From contig JBAVEL010000003.1 in assembly GCA_049587715.1 (NCBI GenBank), positions 1-64,000 of the forward strand: DNA of 64,000 nt, written 5' to 3'. This document shows positions 42,437-51,275 of this stretch, piece after piece. The number at the start of each line of letters is the position of its first letter. Within the stretch, counting starts at the first letter, position 1. The translations under genes and the position numbers were made by a program. Origin of the DNA: JBAVEL01 sp049587715. Lineage in GTDB: Bacteria > Bacteroidota > Ignavibacteria > UBA10030 > UBA6906. The notes under the pieces were generated by a model, which searched no databases, was not told where the DNA came from, and saw only the letters and a program-made list of their open reading frames with translations.

Positions 42437-43306
42437 ATGAGTGCAGCAGTAACGAACGAGATGGTCAAGAAGCTCCGGGAATCCACCGGGGCGGGCATGA
42501 TGGACTGCAAACGGGCCCTGGAGGCGACCGGCGGGGACATGCAGGCGGCGGTGGAGCATCTCCGCAAGAAGGGCGCCGCGGTGGCCCAGAAGCGCGGGGA
42601 CCGCACGGCCCGCGAAGGCATGATCGTCACGCGGGTGGCCGCCGGCGGGCGGCTGGGCGTGGTGGTGGAGGTGAACTGCGAAACGGATTTCGTGGCCCGG
42701 AGCCAGGATTTCGGCTCGTTCGCCCGGACCGTGGCCGAGGCCGTGGAAGCCGCGCGTCCCGCCGACGTGGCTTCTCTGCTCGGAGCCCCCGCCTCGGGAG
42801 GGCGCACGGTGGCCCAGACCATGGAAGACCTTCTGGCAAAGGTGGGGGAGAAGGTGGATGTGCGCCGGTTCCACGTGTTCGAGACCCCGGGCGGCACCGT
42901 CACCTGCTATACCCATTTGGGCAGCAAGATCGGTGTGCTGGTGGAGCTTTCGGGGGGAGGGGATCCCCCGGCCCTCGGCACGGCGGGGCGCGATGTGGCC
43001 ATGCAGATTGCGGCCATGAATCCCCTGGTGATCGGCCGTGACCAGATCGACAATGCGACCGTGGAGCGGGAGCTGGACATCTACCGGACCCAGGCCCGCA
43101 ACGAGGGAAAGCCCGAGCAGATTCTGGACCGCATTGCACAAGGGAAGCTGGAGAAGTTCTACCAGGAGGTGTGCCTCCTGGAGCAGACATTCATCCGGGA
43201 CCCGGGGAAGACCATCCGGGACTTCCTCAAGGAGGCATCCGCGGGAGGCCCTCCCGTCACCGTGGCGCGCTTCCAGCGCTACCAGCTCGGCGAGGAGGCC
43301 CGGTAA
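42437..43306 (+). CDS. tsf: Elongation factor Ts
   Basis: A 289-residue nucleotide exchange factor for EF-Tu. The N-terminal UBA-like module (KKLRESTGAGMMDCKRAL, about 10-27) is followed by the exchange core with VVVEVNCETDFVAR (about 75-88), VCLLEQTFI and the C-terminal dimer region. ATG 42437 begins the normal N terminus; a much longer open frame upstream runs out of phase through rpsB and is not coding. Usual rpsB-tsf-pyrH-frr gene order. Confidence 0.96.
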   Translation: MSAAVTNEMVKKLRESTGAGMMDCKRALEATGGDMQAAVEHLRKKGAAVAQKRGDRTAREGMIVTRVAAGGRLGVVVEVNCETDFVARSQDFGSFARTVAEAVEAARPADVASLLGAPASGGRTVAQTMEDLLAKVGEKVDVRRFHVFETPGGTVTCYTHLGSKIGVLVELSGGGDPPALGTAGRDVAMQIAAMNPLVIGRDQIDNATVERELDIYRTQARNEGKPEQILDRIAQGKLEKFYQEVCLLEQTFIRDPGKTIRDFLKEASAGGPPVTVARFQRYQLGEEAR

Positions 43307-43355
43307 AGCCCCTCCCCCGGCCGCGCCGGGGGCCATCCTTCGAGGAGGACCATCC

Positions 43356-44114
43356 ATGCCGCAGCCGGCCTACACGCGCATCCTGCTGAAACTGAGCGGC
43401 GAGGCCCTCATGGGGGCGCGTCCGTTCGGGATCGACCACGACGTCCTGAAGCGCTACTCGGGGGAGATCCGCGCGGTCAGCGAGCTGGGTGTCCAGCTCG
43501 GCATCGTGATCGGCGGGGGGAACATCTACCGGGGGGTGGCCGACTCCGCCGATTCCATCGAGAAGGTGACGGGGGACCAGATGGGGATGCTGGCCACCGT
43601 GATCAACGCCCTTGCCCTGCAGAGCGCCCTGGAGCACGAGGGCCTGAACACCCGGCTGGTCTCGGCCATCCGCATGGAGGTGATTGCCGAGCCCTTCATC
43701 CGCCGGCGCGCCGTGCGCCACCTGGAGAAGGGGCGCGTGGTGATTTTCGGCGCGGGCACGGGGAACCCCTACTTTACCACCGACACCGCCGCCGCCCTCC
43801 GGGCGGTGGAGATCGGGGCCGATGTGATCGTGAAGGGAACCCGCGTGGACGGCGTGTACGACGCCGATCCGGAGCGCCACCCCGGCGCCGTCCGGTTCGG
43901 GGAGGTCTCCTACCTGGATGTTCTCACCCGGGGGCTGGCGGTCATGGACCTCACGGCCATCACCCTCTGCAAGGAGAATCGCCTTCCCATCATCGTCTTC
44001 AACATGAACGTGCCGGGCAACCTGCGGGACCTGGCGCTGGGCAGACCCGTCGGCACGCGTGTGCACGAGGGCGCTCCCCCAACCGCTGACCCCATGAGGA
44101 GGACAACCCCGTGA
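43356..44114 (+). CDS. pyrH: Uridylate kinase
   Basis: A 252-residue amino-acid-kinase-fold enzyme that phosphorylates UMP to UDP. Visible motifs: RILLKLSGEALMG (about 8-20), VIGGGNIYRG (about 50-59), FGAGTGNPYFTTDTAAALRA and GTRVDGVYDADP. CGAGGAGG precedes ATG 43356 by 7 bases. Its stop TGA overlaps the frr start region (GTGATGA), giving translational coupling. Confidence 0.95.
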   Translation: MPQPAYTRILLKLSGEALMGARPFGIDHDVLKRYSGEIRAVSELGVQLGIVIGGGNIYRGVADSADSIEKVTGDQMGMLATVINALALQSALEHEGLNTRLVSAIRMEVIAEPFIRRRAVRHLEKGRVVIFGAGTGNPYFTTDTAAALRAVEIGADVIVKGTRVDGVYDADPERHPGAVRFGEVSYLDVLTRGLAVMDLTAITLCKENRLPIIVFNMNVPGNLRDLALGRPVGTRVHEGAPPTADPMRRTTP

Positions 44115-44671
44115 TGATCGAGAAGATCATGAAGGAGAACAGGGACCGGATGCAGAAGGCATCCGAGGCCCTGCGGCAGGAGCTGGTGCGGATCCGCACC
44201 GGCAAGGCCACCACCGCGCTTCTGGACGGCGTGCGGGTGGACTACTACGGAACCCTCGTGCCCCTCGCCCAGGTGGGGAACGTGAGCGTCATGGACCTGC
44301 ACACCATCACGGTCCAGCCCTGGGAGAAGCCCATGCTGGAGCCGGTCCGGAAGGCGATTCAGGAGGCGAATCTCGGCTTCAATCCCATCAAGGACGCGGA
44401 GGTCGTGCGGGTTCCCATCCCGCCCCTCAACGAAGAGCGCCGCCGGGAGCTGGTGAAGCTGGCCCGGAAGTTCGGGGAGGAGGGCAAGGTCGCGGTGCGG
44501 AACATCCGCCGCGACACCATCGAACACCTCAAGAAGGCGGAGAAGGAGGAGCACTTCTCGGAGGACGAGCGGAAGCGCGCGGAGGGGGAGGTGCAGAAGA
44601 TCACGGACAAGTCCATCAAGGACATCGACGCCCTTCTGGCGCTCAAGGAGAAGGAGATTATGGAGGTCTGA
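44111..44671 (+). CDS. frr: Ribosome recycling factor
   Basis: A 186-residue two-domain factor: long three-helix bundle with RIRTGKATTALLDGVRVDYYG (shown in part: RTGKATTALLDG, about 28-39) and PLAQVGNVSV; QPWEKPMLEPV; and IPPLNEERRRELVK. It splits post-termination ribosomes with EF-G. Start is GTG 44111 or ATG 44114, both within the pyrH stop. Its own stop lies in a palindrome shared with the convergent polA stop. Confidence 0.96.
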   Translation: MMIEKIMKENRDRMQKASEALRQELVRIRTGKATTALLDGVRVDYYGTLVPLAQVGNVSVMDLHTITVQPWEKPMLEPVRKAIQEANLGFNPIKDAEVVRVPIPPLNEERRRELVKLARKFGEEGKVAVRNIRRDTIEHLKKAEKEEHFSEDERKRAEGEVQKITDKSIKDIDALLALKEKEIMEV

Positions 44672-44687
44672 GGCCTTCCGGCCTCAG
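44668..44687 (+). terminator. Palindrome spanning the frr and polA stop codons
   Basis: CTGAGGCC-TTCC-GGCCTCAG, 8-bp perfect stem with a 4-base loop. The left arm holds the frr stop and, read on the other strand, the right arm holds the polA stop; the genes end 12 bp apart. Symmetry makes it usable by both transcripts, but no T-tract is present. Confidence 0.6.
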
Positions 44688-47494
44688 TGCGCCTCCAGCC
44701 AGTCGCGTCCCATCCCCACATCGGCCACCACCGGCACATCCAGGGCCAGGGCGCCCTGCATGGCGTTGCGCACCAGGCCGGCCGCCTCCTCCGCCTCGGC
44801 CGCGGGGGATTCCAGCACCAGCTCGTCGTGCACCTGAAGGAGAAGCCGCGTGGCCATCGTGCGGCGCCGCAGCTCCCCGTCCACGAGAATCATGGCCCGC
44901 TTGATCATGTCGGCGGCGGTTCCCTGGATGGGCATGTTGATGGCCTGCCGCTCGGCGTTTCCGCGTATGGCTGCGTTCCGGCTCCGGATCTCGGGAATGT
45001 ACCTTCTTCTGCCGAGGAGCGTGGCCACATAGCCCTCCTGCCTGGCGAACTCCCTGGTGCGCTCGATGTAGGCCTCCACACCGGGGAATCGCTCGAAGTA
45101 CCGGCGGATGATCTCTTTCGCCTCCGTCTGGGAGATCTGGAGCCGTCCCGCCAGCCCGAAGGGGCCGATCCCGTACATGATGCCGAAGTTCACCTCCTTG
45201 GCCTTCCGCCGCATGTCGCGGGTGACGTCTTCTCCCTCCACCCCGAAGATCCCCCGGGCGGTGGATGCGTGCACGTCCTCCCCCCGCCGGAAGGCCTCCT
45301 GCATGGCCTCATCCCCCGAGACATGGGCCATGATCCGCAGCTCGATCTGGGAGTAGTCCGCGGAGAGAATCCGCATCCCGGGACTCCCCGCAACGAAGGC
45401 CTTCCGGATGGCCCGGCCGATCTCCGTGCGGATGGGAATGTTCTGCAGGTTGGGGTCGCTGCTGGAGAGGCGACCCGTGGAAGCCACCGTCTGGTTGAAG
45501 GATGTGTGCACCCTCCCCGTGCGGGGGTGGATGAGGGCGGGAAGCGCATCCACATAGGTGGACTTGAGCTTCACCGAATGCCGGTACTCCAGAAGGCGGT
45601 CCACGATGGGATGCCGGCCCCGGAGCGACTCCAGAACTCCCACGTCCGTGGAAAAGCCCGTCTTGGTCTTCCGCACGGGGGCCAGGCCGAGCTTCCCGAA
45701 CAGAATGTCGGAGAGCTGTCGGGTGGAGTTGATGTTGAACGCTTCTCCCGCATCGGCGTGGATCTCCCGCTCCAGGCACGTGAGACGAACCTCCAGCTCC
45801 TTCGAGAGCCCCTCCAGATAGGCGGCGTCCAGCGCCACTCCGGCGAATTCCATCCGGGCCAGCACGGGAATGAGGGGGAACTCCAGATCCCGGCACAAAT
45901 CCAGGAGCCCCGCCTTTTCCAGATGCCGCTCCTGCGCTCCACGGATCCGGAGCGTGATGTCCGCATCCTCGCAGGCGTACTGTGCCGCATCCGCCAGGGG
46001 CACCTCCGTGATCTTCCTCTCCGCCTTTCCCTTCCCCACCAGCTCCGCGTAGCTGAGCGTGCGGTAGCCCAGGTACTCCCGGGCGAGGGCGTCCAGGTTG
46101 TGCTGTCCGTCGGAGCGGAGCACGTAGCTGGCAACCATCGTGTCGAACTCCACTCCCTCCAGGGCAATGCCGTGGTTCAGGAACATCAGCATGTCGTACT
46201 TGATGTTCTGCCCCACCTTGCGGACGGCGGGGTTCTCCAGGAGGGGCTTCAGGCACCCCAGAACCTCCCCCCCGGGAATCGCCCCCGCCCGGTTGTCCGC
46301 GAACCCCGCCTCCTCGTGGGAATGGAAGAGACCCTCCCCGGGGTTCTCCCGCGGCACGGGAGCCACCGGTATGTAGAAGGCCTCCCGTTCCGTTCTGGCA
46401 AGGGCGATACCCGCCAGCTCCGCCCGGAGCGGGTCCCGGCCCGTGGTCTCGGTGTCCACACTCAGAACCCCGGCGGAGGCAAGCTCGGCGGCGAGGCGGC
46501 GGAGCTCCCCCCCGTCCGTGATGCACCTCCAGAGGTGCGTGTCGTTCCGCATGGTGACTTCGGGAAGGGTCTCCGCTTCCCGCGTTTCCACGGGGGGAGG
46601 CGGGGCCTCCCGCCGCTTCCGTGTGAGAAGCGAGCGGAACTCCAGGCGTTCGAACAAGCGCTCCAGAACGGGCGCATCCGGGGGCGCCGCCTTCAACTGG
46701 TGGAAATCCAGCGGAAGAGGCACGTCCGTCCGGATGGTCACCAGCTCGCGCGAGAGGAAAGCCAGGTCCCTGTGTGTCCGGAGTTTCTCCCTGATGGCGG
46801 GCCTGGAGACCCGCTCCAGGTTCGCGTAGAGACCCTCCATGCTCCCGAATTCCTGAATGAGCGGTATGGCGGTCATCTCCCCCACCCCCGGCACGCCGGG
46901 TACGTTGTCCGACTGGTCTCCCATGAGGCCCAGAACGTCGATCACCCGGGACGGCTCCACCCCGAACTTCCTCCGCACCGCCTCCACGTCCAGGATCTCG
47001 GGCTCCTCCCCCCCCCTTCCCGGCTTGTACATGAGCACAAGGGGGGAGACGAGCTGCATGAAGTCCTTGTCTCCCGTCACCATCCGCACGGCCACTCCCT
47101 GCTGTTCCGCCGCCCGGGCCAGGGTCCCGATCACGTCATCGGCCTCCACGCCCGGCACTTCCAGAATGGGAACCGAGAAAGCCCGCACCACCTCTCTGAT
47201 GAGGTCGAGCTGCGCCGCCAGCTCTTCGGGCATCCTCTCCCGGGTGGCCTTGTAGGCGGGGTAGCGCGTGTGACGGAATGTGGGCTCGGGTGTGTCGAAG
47301 ACGGCTGCGATATGGTCGGGCTTCTCCCCCTCCAGGATGCGGAGAAGGGTGGAGGCGAATCCGTACACGGCGCCCGTATTCTCCCCCCGGCTGTTGCGGA
47401 GGGGGGAGCGGACGGCGAATGCATAATAGGATCGGTAGGCCAGGGCCGTTCCGTCCAGGAGGAAAAGGCGTTCCACGGGGGGGGATGTGTTCAT
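44684..47494 (-). CDS. polA: DNA polymerase I
   Basis: A 936-residue three-domain enzyme. 5'-nuclease (about 1-300): LDGTALAYRSYYAF, VTGDKDFMQLV, GDQSDNVPG. 3'-5' exonuclease (about 345-540) with intact acidic residues in VDTETTG, QNIKYDML and YACEDADIT, so proofreading is likely retained. Polymerase (about 560-936): SSSDPNLQNIPIR, SADYSQIELRIMAH, KEVNFGIMYGIGPFGL (O-helix region) and VHDELVLE. ATG 47494 starts the conserved 5'-nuclease strand; a longer frame is open upstream into the MFS gene's DNA but its product matches nothing. It has its own promoter at 47537-47565. Confidence 0.96.
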   Translation of the reverse strand: MNTSPPVERLFLLDGTALAYRSYYAFAVRSPLRNSRGENTGAVYGFASTLLRILEGEKPDHIAAVFDTPEPTFRHTRYPAYKATRERMPEELAAQLDLIREVVRAFSVPILEVPGVEADDVIGTLARAAEQQGVAVRMVTGDKDFMQLVSPLVLMYKPGRGGEEPEILDVEAVRRKFGVEPSRVIDVLGLMGDQSDNVPGVPGVGEMTAIPLIQEFGSMEGLYANLERVSRPAIREKLRTHRDLAFLSRELVTIRTDVPLPLDFHQLKAAPPDAPVLERLFERLEFRSLLTRKRREAPPPPVETREAETLPEVTMRNDTHLWRCITDGGELRRLAAELASAGVLSVDTETTGRDPLRAELAGIALARTEREAFYIPVAPVPRENPGEGLFHSHEEAGFADNRAGAIPGGEVLGCLKPLLENPAVRKVGQNIKYDMLMFLNHGIALEGVEFDTMVASYVLRSDGQHNLDALAREYLGYRTLSYAELVGKGKAERKITEVPLADAAQYACEDADITLRIRGAQERHLEKAGLLDLCRDLEFPLIPVLARMEFAGVALDAAYLEGLSKELEVRLTCLEREIHADAGEAFNINSTRQLSDILFGKLGLAPVRKTKTGFSTDVGVLESLRGRHPIVDRLLEYRHSVKLKSTYVDALPALIHPRTGRVHTSFNQTVASTGRLSSSDPNLQNIPIRTEIGRAIRKAFVAGSPGMRILSADYSQIELRIMAHVSGDEAMQEAFRRGEDVHASTARGIFGVEGEDVTRDMRRKAKEVNFGIMYGIGPFGLAGRLQISQTEAKEIIRRYFERFPGVEAYIERTREFARQEGYVATLLGRRRYIPEIRSRNAAIRGNAERQAINMPIQGTAADMIKRAMILVDGELRRRTMATRLLLQVHDELVLESPAAEAEEAAGLVRNAMQGALALDVPVVADVGMGRDWLEAH

Positions 47495-47536
47495 GAGGGG
47501 TTGGTTCTCAGGTGCGCGGGGAGCGGGTCTGCGGAC

Positions 47537-47565
47537 AGTATACCCATTTGGAGTCCGAACCGCAA
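47537..47565 (-). promoter_or_regulatory. Promoter of polA (minus strand)
   Basis: Read on the minus strand: TTGCGG (47565-47560), 17-bp spacer, TATACT (47542-47537), beginning 6 bp after the MFS stop. The stretch CAAATGGGTATACTG is shared exactly with the smpB promoter. Confidence 0.7.
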
Positions 47566-47571
47566 CGCGGG

Positions 47572-48768
47572 TCAGGGCCGGGGGGAGGGGTCCTCCTCGA
47601 GGCGTTTCCAGAACAGGATGCCGAGCCCCAGCAGAATGACGCTGTTCACCAGGAAGACGGTCTGAAGTCCCACCCGTCCCCCCACCACCCCGCCCAGGGT
47701 GGGTCCCAGCATGTTCCCCAGGAGGGTCAGACTGGATGCTATGGCCATCATCCCTCCCCGCCGCTCGGGAGGGGAGTAGAGACTGGTGAGGGAGTAGAGG
47801 CCCGGAAGGATCCCCCCCCGGAAGAACCCCAGCACCGCCCTCAACACCCCGAGCTGGTACAGGTCGGCCACCGCCACGTGTCCCGCGTAGGCGAGGGCGA
47901 TTGCTCCGAACGAGAGGGCCATGGCGCTGCGGTAGCCCCGGCGGTCGTTCCGCCTCCCCCACCAGGGGGCGGAAACCAACATGAACACCCCGGCGATGGA
48001 GAAGATGATCCCCGCCAGGGTGGCCACATAGGCGCTTCCCTCCGTGAAGGTCTCGATGAAAAGGGCGAAGACCGGCTCCACCATCAGAACCGCCATCTGC
48101 CCCACGACGAGCCCGGCGGCCACGATCCGGAGCCGGCGGTCGGTGAACATCAGGCGGTAGTTGTCGCGCACCCTGAAGGAGGCCTCCTCCCGGGCTGCCC
48201 CGGGTGCCTCGCGCACGCCCGCCAGCACCACCACACCCCCCGCCGCGCAGAGCAGGGCGGTGATGAAGAAGATCTCCCGGTACCCGATCAGATCGGCCAG
48301 GATCCCCCCCACGATGGGGCCCAGCACCATCCCTGCGGCGGTGGATGACTGCAGGAGTCCCAGGGCGTACCCGATGCGCTCCTTGGGCGTGTTGGTGGAG
48401 ACCAGGGCCAGGGCGGCCGCGATGAACCCGCTGATGGCGCCCTGTACGATGCGGAAGAGCACAAGCTGGACGGGGCTCTGCGCCAGCCCGATGAGCACCT
48501 GGGAGAGGGCAAGTCCCCAGATGGCCCGCACCGTCATGGCCTTCCGGCCGTAGCGGTCCCCCAGGGTTCCCCAGATGGGCGTGGCGATGAAGGCGGCCAG
48601 AAAGGTGCCGCTGAAGGCGAACCCGCTCCAGAGGGCGAGGTCGCCGGGGTCCGTCACACCCAGGGAGCGCACATAGAAGGGAAGAAAGGGCACCACCAGG
48701 TTCATCCCCACCATTGCGAGGAACTGGGTGCCCCAGAGGATGTAGAGGTTCCGCCGCCAGAGTTCCAT
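47572..48768 (-). CDS. Major facilitator superfamily transporter (drug-efflux-like)
   Basis: A 398-residue protein with 12 predicted transmembrane helices. The loop 2-3 signature GTLGDRYGRKAM (about 66-77) and a motif-C-like GMVLGPIVGGILAD (about 142-155) place it with DHA1-type proton antiporters, often multidrug or sugar efflux. The substrate is unknown. ATG 48768 starts just before helix 1 (MELWRRNLYIL) with GGAAGG upstream; an upstream extension of the frame has no conserved sequence. A weak minus-strand -10-like TATGAT (48783-48778) lies close to the start codon. Confidence 0.85.
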   Translation of the reverse strand: MELWRRNLYILWGTQFLAMVGMNLVVPFLPFYVRSLGVTDPGDLALWSGFAFSGTFLAAFIATPIWGTLGDRYGRKAMTVRAIWGLALSQVLIGLAQSPVQLVLFRIVQGAISGFIAAALALVSTNTPKERIGYALGLLQSSTAAGMVLGPIVGGILADLIGYREIFFITALLCAAGGVVVLAGVREAPGAAREEASFRVRDNYRLMFTDRRLRIVAAGLVVGQMAVLMVEPVFALFIETFTEGSAYVATLAGIIFSIAGVFMLVSAPWWGRRNDRRGYRSAMALSFGAIALAYAGHVAVADLYQLGVLRAVLGFFRGGILPGLYSLTSLYSPPERRGGMMAIASSLTLLGNMLGPTLGGVVGGRVGLQTVFLVNSVILLGLGILFWKRLEEDPSPRP

Positions 48769-48826
48769 GAACCTTCCATCATACGGAAAATCCCCCAGAG
48801 AGGCACGGGCGGGGACCGCCCTGTCG

Positions 48827-48855
48827 TTGATTGTGACGCGGTTTTGAGGTACATT
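48827..48855 (+). promoter_or_regulatory. Sigma-70-like promoter of the glycan cluster (first unit)
   Basis: TTGATT (48827-48832), 17-bp spacer, TACATT (48850-48855), ending 42 bp before the first glycosyltransferase start. Same hexamers as the atpD promoter. Confidence 0.65.
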
Positions 48856-48897
48856 GGCGCCGACACGCCACCCTTTCCGGGCCGGCCCGCTCTCTGA

Positions 48898-49875
48898 GTG
48901 AAAATACTCTTTACATCCACCCATCTCGCCCCGTTCATCAGGGAGGACCTGGCTCTCCTCGAAAAGCACTTCACCGTCCGCCCCCTTACCGTGCGCGGGC
49001 CCTTCGCCCCGCTGCGCATCCTTCTTGCGGGACTCCGGGCGGATGCCACCTTCACCTGGTTCGCCTCGGTGTACTCGGCCTTCGCGGTGCTGGCCTCCCG
49101 CCTCACGGGAAAGCCCTCGTTCATCGTGGTGGGAGGGGTGGATGCCTCGCGCATCCCCGGGATCCGCTACGGCATCTGGCTGAACCCGTGGAAAGCGGTG
49201 TTTGTCCGCTGGGCCATGCGGAACGCCGGGAGACTCCTCATCGTGGACCCCTTCTTCCGGGGGGAAATCATCCGGCTGGCGGAGTACGACGGCGCCAACA
49301 TCGAGTACGTCCCCACGGGATATGACCCGGAGTTCTGGGTTCCCCGGGGAGAGAAGACGCGGACCGTTCTCAGCGTGGCTCCCTCCCACGACGTGTGGAG
49401 GTTCCGGAAGAAGGGGCTGGATGTGCTCATGGAGGCGGCCCGGCGCCTTCCCCGGGTGCCTTTCGATGTGGTGGGGATCGCCCCGCGTCTGATTGGAGAG
49501 CTGGCGGGGGAGGCGCCTGTGAACTTCCGCCTGCACCCGCCCGTCCCCCGGGACGCGCTGCTTCCTCTCTACCAGAGGGCCAAGGTGTACTGCCAGAGCT
49601 CCGCGGCGGAGGGCCTCCCCAACAGTCTCTGCGAAGCAATGCTCTGCGGCTGTGTCCCCGTGGGGACGCATGTGGGAGGGATCCCCACGGCCATCGATGG
49701 ATGCGGGTATCTGGTTCCCTACGGGGACCCGGGGGCCCTGGCCTCGGCGCTCGAGAAAGCCCTGGACGCCCCCCCCGATGCCGGCACAGCGGCGCGGAAC
49801 CGCATCGCGGGCACGTTCACACTCCGGAGGCGGGAAGAGGCGCTCCTCCGGCTCCTGGGGGAGGGCTCCCGTTGA
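48898..49875 (+). CDS. Family 4-type glycosyltransferase
   Basis: A 325-residue GT-B protein. The N-terminal half has VVGGVDASRIPG; the C-terminal half has SVAPSHDVWRFRKKGLDVLMEA (shown in part: KKGLDVLMEAA), a donor-site AEGLPNSLCEAMLCGCVPVGT (ExxxxxxCEAM pattern, about 240-255) and GGIPTAIDGCGYLV. It should add a sugar to a lipid-linked glycan at the cytoplasmic face. GTG start 42 bp after a promoter. Its stop overlaps the flippase start (TTGA). Confidence 0.85.
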   Translation: MKILFTSTHLAPFIREDLALLEKHFTVRPLTVRGPFAPLRILLAGLRADATFTWFASVYSAFAVLASRLTGKPSFIVVGGVDASRIPGIRYGIWLNPWKAVFVRWAMRNAGRLLIVDPFFRGEIIRLAEYDGANIEYVPTGYDPEFWVPRGEKTRTVLSVAPSHDVWRFRKKGLDVLMEAARRLPRVPFDVVGIAPRLIGELAGEAPVNFRLHPPVPRDALLPLYQRAKVYCQSSAAEGLPNSLCEAMLCGCVPVGTHVGGIPTAIDGCGYLVPYGDPGALASALEKALDAPPDAGTAARNRIAGTFTLRRREEALLRLLGEGSR

Positions 49876-51275
49876 AGCCCCTTCTGAGAAACGCTCTCTC
49901 CGCCGCGGGGGGCGATGCCGGAAGCCGCCTGGTGGGTTTCTTCATCAGCGTCTATCTGGCCCGCACTCTTTCCCCTTCCGGTTTCGGGATGATCGGCATC
50001 GGACTGGCCATCCTGGGCTATCAGGTGCTTCTGGCAAGTCCCGGCATCCTGCTGGTGGAGACTCGGAATGTGGCCGCCGGGCCGGGGGTGGACCACCGCC
50101 GCGTGGGGGGGGTGCTGGCCCTCCGGCTCTCGCTCTCTCTTCTGCTCTGGCTGGCCACATGGGCCTTTGCGTGGACGGTTTTCGGCGGGAGCTCCTGGGC
50201 CGACATCACCGTCCTGTATGCCTGTTCCCTGCTTCCCCTGGCCTTCCTGCTGGACTGGTTCTTCCAGGGGAAGGAGGACTTCGCGCGCGTGGCGTTGTCG
50301 CGCCTTGTGAGCTCCTGCGTGTATGCCCTGGTGCTGGTGCTGGCCGTGCGCTCCCCCGGAGACCTCTACGCGGTTCCCCTCGCCTTCTGCGCGGGGAACG
50401 CCGCCTCGGCGGCCTATCTCTTCCTCTCGTACCGGCGGAGATACGGATCCCCCGGCTTTGAGTGGGAGCCGGGCCGGTGGGGAACGATCCTGAAGGAGAA
50501 CCTGCCGGCAGGGCTGGCCTCCCTCCTGGGCCACAGCGTCATGAATCTCCCCCCCATCGTGATCGGGCTCGCGCTGGGTACGGCGGAGGCGGGCCTGTTC
50601 GGGGCGGCCATGAAGATTGTCTTCTCGGCCCTCGTGGCGGACCGGCTTCTGAACGCGCTTCTCCTTCCGGCCCTGACGCGGCAGTATCCGCTCGGAGGGG
50701 AGCACCTGAGCCGCCTGGTGGAGACGGCCCTGAAGGCCCTGGCCCTGGTGCTTCTCCCGGCGCTCCTTGCAGGGATATGGTGTGCGGAACCCGTCATGGA
50801 GCTCGTCTTCGGATCCGCATACGTACAGGCCGCCTCCGTGCTTGCGGTTCTTGCCGGCTACGTGGGGTGTACGGTCCTCAACTCGGTTCTGGTCTCCACA
50901 CTGGTGGCGGGGGGCAAGGAGGCCCTCTTCAGCCGCATCATGATGGTCTCTGCCGGCCTGCAGGCACTTCTCCTGGTTCCCCTGACGGCGGCATCCGGCA
51001 TCACGGGGGCGGCATGGGCCGTGGTGGCGGGGGAGGCCGTCGCCTTTGTGCTGCTGGCGCGTGCGGTGGAGATGTCCATGCCCATCTCCATTACCCGGGT
51101 GCTTGCGCGGCCCCTCCTGGCGGGGATTCCGATGATGCTCTGGCTCGTCTTCAGCCGGGATATGCCCCCCTTTCTGTCCGTTCCCGTATCGGTGGTTCTC
51201 TTCGGAGTTGCGGCAACCGCCTTCGGGGTATTCCGCCGGGAGGAGATGCGCTACCTGAAGGAGAAGCTCGTATGA
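49872..51275 (+). CDS. Wzx-like polysaccharide flippase (MOP superfamily)
   Basis: A 467-residue protein with 12-14 hydrophobic helices and the family opening NALSAAGGDAGSRLVGFFISVYLARTLSP (in part: GFFISVYLARTL, about 20-31), followed by FGMIGIGLAI. Such proteins flip lipid-linked oligosaccharides to the outer leaflet. TTG 49872 overlaps the previous stop; this is the only start that begins at the first helix. Presence of both this flippase and a Wzm/Wzt exporter in one cluster suggests two export routes or two glycans. Stop overlaps next start (ATGA). Confidence 0.85.
   Translation: MKPLLRNALSAAGGDAGSRLVGFFISVYLARTLSPSGFGMIGIGLAILGYQVLLASPGILLVETRNVAAGPGVDHRRVGGVLALRLSLSLLLWLATWAFAWTVFGGSSWADITVLYACSLLPLAFLLDWFFQGKEDFARVALSRLVSSCVYALVLVLAVRSPGDLYAVPLAFCAGNAASAAYLFLSYRRRYGSPGFEWEPGRWGTILKENLPAGLASLLGHSVMNLPPIVIGLALGTAEAGLFGAAMKIVFSALVADRLLNALLLPALTRQYPLGGEHLSRLVETALKALALVLLPALLAGIWCAEPVMELVFGSAYVQAASVLAVLAGYVGCTVLNSVLVSTLVAGGKEALFSRIMMVSAGLQALLLVPLTAASGITGAAWAVVAGEAVAFVLLARAVEMSMPISITRVLARPLLAGIPMMLWLVFSRDMPPFLSVPVSVVLFGVAATAFGVFRREEMRYLKEKLV

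Noticed and set aside
44687..47665. A 992-codon plus-strand frame opposite polA
   Set aside because: polA motifs and both exonuclease sites are on the other strand; this frame is a GC shadow.
47495..47962. Upstream extension of the polA frame
   Set aside because: It would pass through the polA promoter and into the MFS gene; the conserved start is at 47494.
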